From positions 168,282-232,281 of the forward strand of contig NZ_BBIO01000004.1 of NCBI RefSeq assembly GCF_000739695.1: a DNA stretch of 64,000 bases, written 5' to 3'. This document shows, piece by piece, positions 38,440 to 46,291 of this stretch (the first letter of the stretch is position 1; each line of letters starts with the position of its first letter). Position numbers and translations under genes: made by a program. A model generated the notes under the pieces. The model did not search any database. It was not told where the DNA came from and saw only the letters and a list, made by a program, of their open reading frames with translations. The DNA comes from Tepidicaulis marinus (GTDB lineage Bacteria > Pseudomonadota > Alphaproteobacteria > Parvibaculales > Parvibaculaceae).

Positions 38440-40347
38440 ATGCTGCATATTAACGATCTGACATATCTCATCGAGGGCCGCCTGCTGCTCGATCATGCCA
38501 CCGCGGCCATTCCCAAAGGCCACAAGGTAGGCCTGGTCGGGCGCAACGGGACGGGCAAATCCACCCTCCTCAAGCTCATCGCCGGTGAAATTCCCGGCGA
38601 GGATAGCGGCATATCCATCCCCAAATCCGCCCGTCTCGGCATGATGGCTCAGGAAGCTCCCAGTGGGCCCGACCGGCTGATCGACTATGTGCTCGCCGCC
38701 GACGAGGAACGCGCCGCGCTGCTCGCCGAGGCGGAAACGGCGCGCGATCCGCATCGCATTGCCGAGATCCAGACCCGCCTTTCCGACATCGATGCCCATG
38801 GTGCGCCTGCCCGCGCGGCGACGATCCTGGCCGGGCTCGGGTTCGACGAGGCGGCGCAACGGCGCACCTGCGCGGAATATTCCGGCGGCTGGCGCATGCG
38901 CGTCGCGCTTGCCGCCATTCTTTTTTCCCAGCCCGATATTCTGCTGCTCGACGAGCCGACGAACTATCTCGATCTGGAAGGCACCGTATGGCTGGAAAGC
39001 TATCTGAAGTCCTATCCCCATACCGTCATCATCGTCAGCCACGACCGCGATCTTCTGAACCGCGCGGTGAACGGCATTCTGCATCTGGAGAATTGCAAGC
39101 TCACTTATTACACGGGCACCTACGACCAGTTCGAGAAAGAGCGGCGCGCCAAGCTCGAACAGCAGATGGCTTATAAAAAGAAGCAGGAAGCCCAGCGCCG
39201 CCACATGGAATCCTTCGTCGAGCGCTTCCGCGCCAAGGCCAGCAAAGCGCGCCAAGCACAAAGCCGCCTGAAGGCGCTCGCCAAACTCGAGCCCATCGCC
39301 GATATCGTGGAAGACCGGGTGAAGCCTTTTCACTTCCCCGCGCCCGAGCGCCCGCTCGCCTCGCCCATCATCCGGCTGGAACATGCCAGCGTTGGCTACG
39401 AGCCCGGCAAGCCCATTCTGCGCGATCTCGATTTACGCATCGATCAGGATGACCGCATCGCGCTTTTGGGCGCGAACGGAAACGGCAAGTCGACTTTCGC
39501 CAAGCTGCTCTCCGACCGGCTGCGGGTCGAGACGGGCCATTGCTACAAATCGAAGAAGCTGCGCGTCGCGTACATCGCCCAGCATCAGCTCGACGAGCTC
39601 AAACCGAAGATGAGCCCTTACGATCATTTCCGCGAGCTGATGCCCGATGCGACGCAGGCGCAGGTGCGCGCCCGCGCCGGTTTTTACGGCTTCGGCGCGG
39701 AGAAGGCGGATACGCTGGTCGAAAATCTTTCAGGCGGCGAGAAAACGCGCCTCCTCTTTGCCGTGGCGACCTTCGACAAACCGCATCTCCTCATCCTCGA
39801 CGAACCGACGAACCATCTCGACATCGATTCCCGCGAGGCCTTGGTCATGGCGGTGAACGAATACGAGGGCGCGGTCATTCTGATCAGCCACGACCCGCAT
39901 CTGGTCGAAACCTGCGCGGACCGGCTCTGGATCGTCGCCGAAGGCGGCGTTTCCCGCTGGGAAGAGGACATCGAGGCCTATAAACGCTGGCTGCTCGACC
40001 GCAACCGGCGCTCCGGCGCGCGTAAAAATAATGTCGACGAAGAAGCGGCCGCTATCGTCGCAAAGAAAGACGCCCGCCGCATCGCCGCTCAAGCCCGCGC
40101 CGAACTTTCACCGCTGAAAAAGAAAATCGCGGCGGCGGAAAAAGAAATGGCCCGTCTGCAAAAAGGCGTCGAGAAGATGGAAACGGCGCTCGCCGACCCC
40201 GCCCTTCACCAGCAGAACCCGAACAAGGCCGCGCAGATCGCCAAGCTGCGCGCGGACACGCTCGCTACGATTTCCAAACTGGAAGAAGAATGGCTCGCCG
40301 CCAGCGAGGCCTATGACACCGCCCAGCAGGAAGCGAAGGCGGGGTAG
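38440..40347 (+). CDS. ABC-F family ATPase (Uup/EttA-like)
   Basis: Soluble ABC protein of 635 residues with two ATPase domains and no membrane part. Domain 1: Walker A GRNGTGKST (about 33-41), signature YSGGWRMR, Walker B ILLLDEPTNYLD. An arm/linker rich in Lys, Arg and Gln follows, then domain 2: GANGNGKST, LSGGEKTRLLFA, LLILDEPTNHLD. A charged coiled-coil C-terminal domain (about 545-630) suggests the Uup or YheS group, which acts on ribosomes or branched DNA. GAGG 8 bp upstream supports ATG 38440. Confidence 0.92.
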   Translation: MLHINDLTYLIEGRLLLDHATAAIPKGHKVGLVGRNGTGKSTLLKLIAGEIPGEDSGISIPKSARLGMMAQEAPSGPDRLIDYVLAADEERAALLAEAETARDPHRIAEIQTRLSDIDAHGAPARAATILAGLGFDEAAQRRTCAEYSGGWRMRVALAAILFSQPDILLLDEPTNYLDLEGTVWLESYLKSYPHTVIIVSHDRDLLNRAVNGILHLENCKLTYYTGTYDQFEKERRAKLEQQMAYKKKQEAQRRHMESFVERFRAKASKARQAQSRLKALAKLEPIADIVEDRVKPFHFPAPERPLASPIIRLEHASVGYEPGKPILRDLDLRIDQDDRIALLGANGNGKSTFAKLLSDRLRVETGHCYKSKKLRVAYIAQHQLDELKPKMSPYDHFRELMPDATQAQVRARAGFYGFGAEKADTLVENLSGGEKTRLLFAVATFDKPHLLILDEPTNHLDIDSREALVMAVNEYEGAVILISHDPHLVETCADRLWIVAEGGVSRWEEDIEAYKRWLLDRNRRSGARKNNVDEEAAAIVAKKDARRIAAQARAELSPLKKKIAAAEKEMARLQKGVEKMETALADPALHQQNPNKAAQIAKLRADTLATISKLEEEWLAASEAYDTAQQEAKAG

Positions 40348-40528
40348 CAATTACAGCTTCCAGATTCCGTGTCTGCATTGCGTCATTTCATGCCGCAACG
40401 CGCACGGAATGACGCCCCCCAAAAAAACTCGTCATTCCGGACATTAGGCAAGCCCGAAAGACGCCAGTCTTTCGGCCGCACGCCTTATGATCCGGAATCT
40501 CCCCGCCGTTTTCTCAGGCCCAAAACGA
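40348..40528. repeat. intergenic hairpin element (second repeat type)
   Basis: Contains a perfect 9-bp stem with GCCA loop at 40454-40475 (CCGAAAGAC with GTCTTTCGG), inside a longer imperfect palindrome bounded by GTCATTCCGG (from about 40432) and ATCCGGAAT (to about 40498). A nearby half reads ACGGAATGACG. This differs from the GTCACCC/GGTCCA family. It lies directly downstream of the GIY-YIG gene. No gene is seen in it. Confidence 0.65.
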
Positions 40529-40831
40529 TCAGCCGGCAAGCTCTTCGTAGATATCCCGCCACTGTGGATTATCTTTCTCGATCAACGCCACTTTCCAGGC
40601 GCGGCGCCATCCTTTGATCTGCTTTTCCCGTAAAATCGCATCCGGCATGATTGCGTGAAACTCCGCATAAACGAGCGTATGCAACTGATACTTTTTGCTG
40701 AACCCGTCCACCGCATCCGTTTTATGTTCCCAGACACGCCGGATCACATCGCGCGTGACACCGGCATAAAGCGTGCCGCCGGGCCGGTTGGTCAGCATAT
40801 AGACGCAAGGCAAACGCGCTTCTCCACTCAT
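40529..40831 (-). CDS. GIY-YIG domain protein (YhbQ/UPF0213-like)
   Basis: Single-domain protein of 100 residues. The two nuclease strands are YMLTN and LYAGVT (variants of GIY and YIG), the catalytic arginine is likely in RRVWEHK, and the metal-binding glutamate in LREKQIKGWRR. Stand-alone GIY-YIG proteins of this size are common and mostly uncharacterised; some act as repair or mobile nucleases. ATG 40831 lies just past the stop of the upstream gene (6-bp gap), so it is probably carried on that message. Confidence 0.85.
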   Translation of the reverse strand: MSGEARLPCVYMLTNRPGGTLYAGVTRDVIRRVWEHKTDAVDGFSKKYQLHTLVYAEFHAIMPDAILREKQIKGWRRAWKVALIEKDNPQWRDIYEELAG

Positions 40832-40837
40832 CAATGC

Positions 40838-41752
40838 CTAGAACCCCGCGCGCAGTTTTCCTTCTTCGACATAGCCCTCGACCAGCGCCCGGTCGTGCCC
40901 CGCCATCATGATGATGCCGGGTTCTTCCTCGTGCAGGCGTTTGAGTTCCGCCAGTTCCCAATGCACCATGTCGCGGTCTTCATTGAGGAAATTATAGCTG
41001 ACGAAACGGGGCCGCGCTTTCATCGTGGTCACGCTGTCGAAATGCCAGGCGATATCCCCGATCATCAAATACTCGCTGCCATTTTGAAGCTGAACGAAGA
41101 TCATCTGGCTGCCCGGCGTATGGCCCGGCGCCTTGATCAACACCACTCCGGGCGCAAGCGCGTATGTGCCTTCATAGGCAAGCGGCTCATATCCTTCAAG
41201 CGCGCCCTCTTTAAATTGGGCCGGATCGCGGTAAGCGGGAAAGGCAAGCTGTTCTTCGGTAAGCGTCATTTGTCTGCGGAAACGCTCGCCATCGGCTGCC
41301 GCCGCAAGCCCGCCAATGTGATCCATGTGTTCATGGGTGATGACGATATGATCGGCGCTATCCATCGCCGCCATCATGCGCCCGTATGAGTCCATATTCA
41401 CCGCCGTGGCGCCTGCCTCTTTCGCTTGGCTGGGCTCGGCTGCCGTATCGACCACGATATGTCCGCCCGGGAAGATGATCTTGTAGGAATAGACCGCCAT
41501 TTCCCGCATGGACCATTCGCCGCCCGAGATCACGGCGGCGCCCGGAAATTCAAGCGAGCCCACATGCTCCACCGCGATCGCCGTGGGTTTTTCGCCGGAA
41601 ACGGCATTCGCCTTCTCCCGCAGCGTTTCGATGTTGAGAGAGAATTGCGGATCTTCCGGCACATGGCTTTCCACCACATACCAGTAATAGGCCGCGCCGA
41701 GCACGATCACGAGCAGCGCGACAATGGCCGATATGAGCTTACCTTTGGACAT
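40838..41752 (-). CDS. membrane-anchored metallo-beta-lactamase-fold hydrolase
   Basis: 304 residues. A single N-terminal helix (about 5-28) anchors the protein to the membrane with the enzyme domain outside. The metal site THEHMDHIGG and GHTPGSQMI, with later GDIAW and GHD, fit the metallo-beta-lactamase fold with two metals. The family is broad (lactonases, glyoxalase-like and others) and the substrate is unknown. AGGAGG/GGGGG in the 18 bp before ATG 41752 gives a good ribosome site. The GIY-YIG gene follows by 6 bp. Confidence 0.85.
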   Translation of the reverse strand: MSKGKLISAIVALLVIVLGAAYYWYVVESHVPEDPQFSLNIETLREKANAVSGEKPTAIAVEHVGSLEFPGAAVISGGEWSMREMAVYSYKIIFPGGHIVVDTAAEPSQAKEAGATAVNMDSYGRMMAAMDSADHIVITHEHMDHIGGLAAAADGERFRRQMTLTEEQLAFPAYRDPAQFKEGALEGYEPLAYEGTYALAPGVVLIKAPGHTPGSQMIFVQLQNGSEYLMIGDIAWHFDSVTTMKARPRFVSYNFLNEDRDMVHWELAELKRLHEEEPGIIMMAGHDRALVEGYVEEGKLRAGF

Positions 41753-41846
41753 GGAACTCCCCCTCCTATGCCGTGCCAATGACGTCTAACGCAAATGGCC
41801 ATTTCCGCCCGCCATTCAAGCGGGGATAAAATATTTCAACCAAGCG

Positions 41847-42296
41847 TCAGGCTTTTTTCTCCCAGCGTCCTTGATCGCTTTGCTGCCAATAGGTGGCGTC
41901 ATGGCCGCCGGCCTTGATCTGCTGCCAGTCGGTGCGGGCTTTCGTCACCGCTTCCGGGTTATTGCCGTCGAAAAGCAGCACCACGCGCTCGTACGGGGTC
42001 AGATCTCCCGCCGGCGCCCCGTCCACCAGGAAAAGCACATTCGCCGCGTTCGGGTTTTCATCCTGCGCGGTCAGGAAGACGGGCTGCATCTCGGGCGGTC
42101 CGTCCGCCCGCGTGCCATGGGGCAGAAAACTATCGTCCTTATACGTCCAAAGCACGCTGTTGAGCGGTTCGAGGCGTTCTTCGCTTCCCACTTGCACCAC
42201 CGCGCGCCAGCCGCGCTGCAGCGAGCGCTCGAGCAGGTCCGGCAGAACCCGCTCGAGCGGCATTTGCATGAGATGATAGAAAAGCACCTCGGCCAA
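41847..42296 (-). CDS. holC: DNA polymerase III chi subunit
   Basis: Clamp-loader accessory subunit that contacts SSB. 149 residues. AEVLFYHLMQMPLERVLPDLLERSLQRGWRAVVQ is the family opening, then LNSVLWTYKDDSFLPHG and FLVDGAP and YERVVLLFDG. The family alignment needs a start at or near TTG 42296 (GAGGG 8 bp upstream); a GTG at 42287 is the next choice, and the first in-frame ATG would remove conserved residues. It begins 4 bp after the pepA stop, the usual pepA-holC order. Confidence 0.92.
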   Translation of the reverse strand: MAEVLFYHLMQMPLERVLPDLLERSLQRGWRAVVQVGSEERLEPLNSVLWTYKDDSFLPHGTRADGPPEMQPVFLTAQDENPNAANVLFLVDGAPAGDLTPYERVVLLFDGNNPEAVTKARTDWQQIKAGGHDATYWQQSDQGRWEKKA

Positions 42297-42300
42297 AGTC

Positions 42301-43794
42301 TCAGCCCTCGTAATGGCTGGCGACCAGCCGGTCGAGCAGGCGCACGCCATAGCCCGATCCCCAGCTCGTGTTGATGTCGCTGGCGGGCGAGGACATGGCC
42401 GTGCCGGCAATGTCGAGATGGACCCAGGGCACATCGTTGACGAAGCGCTGCAGGAACTGCGCCGCCGTGATCGAGCCGCCGAAACGGCCGCCGACATTTT
42501 TCATGTCCGCGAATTTGCTGTCGATCATCTTGTCATAGGCAGGGCCCATGGGCATGCGCCAGACCTTTTCGCCTTCACGCTCGCCCACATTGAAGAGCTG
42601 GTCGGAAAGCTCGTCATCGTTCGAGAAGAGCCCCGCATATTCCTGGCCGAGCGAGATCATGATGGCACCCGTCAGTGTCGCCAAATCGATCATGAATTTC
42701 GGCTTGAAGCGGTCCTGCGTATACCAGAGCGCGTCGCACAGCACGAGACGGCCTTCTGCGTCGGTGTTGATCACTTCGATGGTTTGGCCCGACATGGAGG
42801 TGACGATATCGCCCGGGCGCTGCGCATTGCCGTCGGGCATGTTCTCCACGAGCCCGATGACGCCGATCGCATTCACCTTCGCCTTGCGGCCCGCAAGCGC
42901 GCGCATCAAACCGGCCACACAGGCCGCCCCGCCCATATCGCCCTTCATGTCTTCCATGCTGGCGGCCGGCTTGATGGAAATGCCGCCGGTGTCGAAGCAG
43001 ACCCCCTTGCCGATAAAGGCGATGGGCTGTTCACCCTTTTTGCCGCCTTCCCAGCGCATGACGACGAGCTGGCTTTCCCGGCGCGAGCCCTGCCCCACGC
43101 CGAGCAGCGCGCCCATGCCGAGTTTTTCCATCTGCTTTTCGCCGAGCACTTCGATCTTTAGGCCAAGCTCGCTCATCTCCTTCACGCGCGCGGCGAATTC
43201 TTCCGGATGAAGGATGTTGGCAGGCTCGTTGACGAGATCGCGGGCGAAGAAAATACCGTCGGCGAGTTTGGCGAGATCGGAGAAGGTACGCCGCGCTTTC
43301 GCCGTCGCATCCGACATGATGACGGCCTTGGCGAGTTTGACCTTGCCGTTCTCGTCTTTCTTCTTGGTCTTGTATTTGTCGAATCGGTAGGCGCGCAGCT
43401 TCATGCCGAAGGCGAGCCGGGCGACCAGTTCATCCATTTCCAGCGTGAGGCCTTTGGTCTCATCGAGCCAGATGGCAAGCTCCTTGTCCGTGCCCTCGGC
43501 AAAGCGGGCGGCGATCTTGCCGCCCAGATTTTCCGCTTCCGTCGGCGTCAGTTCCGCCGGATCGCCGAGCCCCAGAATGACGAGGCGCGCCGCCGAGACA
43601 CCTTTCGGCGCCAAAAGCTCAACGAAACTGCCCTTTTTTCCGTCGAAATTGACCGCTTTCGCCGCTTTTTTGAGGGTTCCGCCGGTTTTTTTGTCGATTT
43701 CGGCCAGCCGGCCCTTAAATGTCGTTCCCTTGGGGGCGGTAAGCAGCAGCACGCCGGCGCGCGGCAGCGAATGATCGGCAAAAGAGATGTTCAT
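42301..43794 (-). CDS. pepA: leucyl aminopeptidase
   Basis: M17 family metallopeptidase, 497 residues, that removes N-terminal residues from peptides. The catalytic half has [29 protein letters not shown] (metal lysine and aspartates) and the family signature NTDAEGRL. The N-domain is typical. GAGGG 5 bp upstream supports ATG 43794; the frame is open to 43881 without support. It is divergent from the lptFG operon. In E. coli PepA also binds DNA; that is not testable here. Confidence 0.95.
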   Translation of the reverse strand: MNISFADHSLPRAGVLLLTAPKGTTFKGRLAEIDKKTGGTLKKAAKAVNFDGKKGSFVELLAPKGVSAARLVILGLGDPAELTPTEAENLGGKIAARFAEGTDKELAIWLDETKGLTLEMDELVARLAFGMKLRAYRFDKYKTKKKDENGKVKLAKAVIMSDATAKARRTFSDLAKLADGIFFARDLVNEPANILHPEEFAARVKEMSELGLKIEVLGEKQMEKLGMGALLGVGQGSRRESQLVVMRWEGGKKGEQPIAFIGKGVCFDTGGISIKPAASMEDMKGDMGGAACVAGLMRALAGRKAKVNAIGVIGLVENMPDGNAQRPGDIVTSMSGQTIEVINTDAEGRLVLCDALWYTQDRFKPKFMIDLATLTGAIMISLGQEYAGLFSNDDELSDQLFNVGEREGEKVWRMPMGPAYDKMIDSKFADMKNVGGRFGGSITAAQFLQRFVNDVPWVHLDIAGTAMSSPASDINTSWGSGYGVRLLDRLVASHYEG

Positions 43795-43940
43795 GAGACC
43801 CTCATTGTTTTTGCACCAGGAAACCGCTACACGCGCCCTTAACGGACGGATGTCCAGGATAAGGTCGCGCGGCGGGCGCATTTATTTATACTAACCATTC
43901 CGGTCGCTTAGCGGGCTATCCTATCGGAATTCGGGGGGTA

Positions 43941-43964
43941 AAAAAGGGGCTCCTTGAAGGAGCC
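43941..43964 (-). terminator. minus-strand terminator-like hairpin in the lptF/pepA interval
   Basis: GGCTCC (43948-43953) pairs with GGAGCC (43959-43964) around TTGAA. On the minus strand the stem is followed by CCTTTTTTA, as in an intrinsic terminator. On the plus strand there is no T tract; a second hairpin CCGCC-GCAA-GGCGG follows near 43972-43985. Both lie upstream of lptF, so they could also be leader structure of its message. Confidence 0.45.
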
Positions 43965-44039
43965 GGGATTTCCGCCGCAAGGCGGCCTGAAAAGCGCCAG
44001 CGCAGCCGAGACGGATACCGACTTAATGAAGGGCCGACA

Positions 44040-45188
44040 ATGAGGGGTTTGTCCCGCTACATCATCACTCAGATTGCCGGCCCCTTCGCCGTGGCAACGC
44101 TCATTCTGACCGGCATCATCTGGCTCACTCAGGCGCTGCGCCTGCTCGACGTGGTCGTGATGCAGGGCCAATCGGCCGGGACCTACTTTGTCCTGACCAT
44201 GCTCGCCATGCCGAGCGTCATCACCATCATTCTGCCCATCGCGTTTTTCTTCGCCGTTCTTTATGCCCTGCACCGGCTTTATTCGGATAGCGAGCTTGTG
44301 GTGATGTTCTCCGCCGGCATTAGCCGCTGGGGCATCGCCCGGCCCGTCATTTTCATCTCGCTTGCCGTTTCGCTTTTGCTCGTATCATTCAGCATGTTTC
44401 TCAGCCCCGCCGGACTTCGCGAAGTGGCGACACGCGTTCAGGAGATCCGCACCGATGTAATTACAGCGGTGATCCGGGAAGGACAGTTTAATAATCCCTC
44501 TCAAGGTCTGACCGTCTACGTGCGTGAGCAGGGCGCGGGCGGCACGATCCAGGGCATCCTCGTGCATGACAACCGTGACCCCATGCAGCCCGTGACCTAC
44601 ATGGCTGAAAACGGCCAGCTCCTCAAATCGGATGCCGGTCCGCGGCTTTTGATGTTCAACGGTAATATTCAGCGCACCATCAAGACCGATGAAGGCCCGT
44701 CCATCACGCTGCTTTATTTCGACAAATACACCTACGACCTTGCCTATCTCGCGGGCGATCCGGAGGACGTTTATTACGAGGCCTCGGAACGCTTCTTCCA
44801 TGAGCTTCTTTGGCCCGCCGAGGACGACGTATATGGACAGAATTACTATCCCGAGCTTTTCGCTGAAGCGCATCAGCGCCTCTCAACGCTGCTCCATCCG
44901 CTCATGTTCGCCGCCATTGCGCTCGCCAGCCTGATTTCGGCGGAGTTCAACCGGCGCGGCTATGCAGTGCGGATTATCGGCGCGGTGACTGTCGCCATCC
45001 TGGTGCGCATTCTTTGCCTTGGTATACAGAACCTGACCGTCAAGACACCGCTTCTGGCCATTGCGCTTTACGCCGTGCCCATCGCGGTCATTTTGGTATC
45101 TCTTGCCATGATCCTCAGGCCCGACCTTTTCCGCAAAGCTGGAGTGAAGCTTCGCTTCTACCGGCGCCCAGTTACGGCGGAGGTCTAA
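44040..45188 (+). CDS. lptF: lipopolysaccharide export permease LptF
   Basis: Inner-membrane half of the LptB2FG complex that lifts LPS to the LptA bridge. 382 residues with six helices in two groups of three (about 13-33, 50-75, 100-122 and about 290-365) around a periplasmic jellyroll. SDSELVVMFSAGISRWGIARPV is the coupling-helix region that meets LptB. lptG starts 5 bp after its stop. It heads the lptF-lptG-lptD-surA-pdxA-rsmA run. Confidence 0.94.
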   Translation: MRGLSRYIITQIAGPFAVATLILTGIIWLTQALRLLDVVVMQGQSAGTYFVLTMLAMPSVITIILPIAFFFAVLYALHRLYSDSELVVMFSAGISRWGIARPVIFISLAVSLLLVSFSMFLSPAGLREVATRVQEIRTDVITAVIREGQFNNPSQGLTVYVREQGAGGTIQGILVHDNRDPMQPVTYMAENGQLLKSDAGPRLLMFNGNIQRTIKTDEGPSITLLYFDKYTYDLAYLAGDPEDVYYEASERFFHELLWPAEDDVYGQNYYPELFAEAHQRLSTLLHPLMFAAIALASLISAEFNRRGYAVRIIGAVTVAILVRILCLGIQNLTVKTPLLAIALYAVPIAVILVSLAMILRPDLFRKAGVKLRFYRRPVTAEV

Positions 45189-45193
45189 GCCCC

Positions 45194-46291
45194 ATGTTCG
45201 TTTCCTGGACGCTCACCCGCTATCTCAGCCGGCAGTTTTTCATGGCGGTCATGGCGGCCTTCATCATCTGCCTTGCCATCGTCTTTCTTGCAGATATGGT
45301 CGAGCTGTTGCGCCGCACGGCCAACAAAGAAGGCATCACCTTCGCGACCGTGCTGACCATGGCCTTGCTGCGGCTGCCCAATCTCGGCATCCAGCTTTTG
45401 CCCTTTGCCGTTCTTCTCGGCGGTATGGCCTCTCTCTTGCGCCTTAGCCGAAGCAGTGAGCTGGTCGTGACCCGCGCTGCCGGCGTTTCCGCCTGGCAGT
45501 TTCTTGCACCGGCACTCTGCGTGGCCTTTGCGATCGGGGTTTTCAGCATCACCGTCTACAATCCCGTTGCCGCCACTTTGACGGGCCGTTTCGAGCAGCT
45601 TGAGGCACGCTACATCAAAGGCAAGGCGAGTCTCCTCTCCGTAGCGGAAACCGGGCTCTGGCTGCGTGAAGCGACAAGCTCGGGGAAAACCGTCGTCCAT
45701 GCCTTGCGGGGCAGCCAAGCCAATAAAATTCAGCTGCGGGAGGTCATCGTCTTCCAGTATGCGCCGGATGATTCCTTTGCCGGACGAATCGATGCCGAAG
45801 CGGCGGCGCTTGAGGCAGGTTTCTGGACACTAACCAATGCCTGGGTAACGCAGCCGGACCAGCCAAGCCGGTTCTATGAGACGTTCCGTCTTCCCACCGA
45901 CCTGCAAAAAGAACAGGTGCAGGAAAGCTTTGCCGGGCCCGAGACCATATCTTTCTGGGATCTTCCCCATTTCATTGCCGTTGCAGACAAGGCCGGGTTT
46001 TCCGTGCTCCGGCACCGCATTCACCTGCACTCGCTGATTTCGAGCCCCTTCCTGCTCTGCACCATGGTGATCGTCGCCGCGATCTTTTCCATGCGCATTT
46101 CCCGTCTCGGCGGTTTCGGGCAGCTGGTCCTTGGCGCCATCTTTACGGGGTTTATCTTCTTTTTCTTCACAAAACTCTCTTTGGCGCTAGGGAGTTCTGG
46201 CATCATTCCGCCATTTCTGGCAGCTTGGGCGCCGGCCATCTTCACGGCCTTGGTGGGGCTTGCAGCATTGTTTCATTTGGAGGACGGATAG
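45194..46291 (+). CDS. lptG: lipopolysaccharide export permease LptG
   Basis: Partner of LptF, 365 residues, same six-helix plus jellyroll layout. The coupling segment SRSSELVVTRAAGVSAWQF is conserved with LptF. The start at ATG 45194 gives MFVSWTLTRYLSRQFF, typical for the family, 5 bp after lptF; the open frame from 45014 overlaps lptF and is not used. The stop TAG overlaps the GTG start of lptD by one base. Confidence 0.94.
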   Translation: MFVSWTLTRYLSRQFFMAVMAAFIICLAIVFLADMVELLRRTANKEGITFATVLTMALLRLPNLGIQLLPFAVLLGGMASLLRLSRSSELVVTRAAGVSAWQFLAPALCVAFAIGVFSITVYNPVAATLTGRFEQLEARYIKGKASLLSVAETGLWLREATSSGKTVVHALRGSQANKIQLREVIVFQYAPDDSFAGRIDAEAAALEAGFWTLTNAWVTQPDQPSRFYETFRLPTDLQKEQVQESFAGPETISFWDLPHFIAVADKAGFSVLRHRIHLHSLISSPFLLCTMVIVAAIFSMRISRLGGFGQLVLGAIFTGFIFFFFTKLSLALGSSGIIPPFLAAWAPAIFTALVGLAALFHLEDG

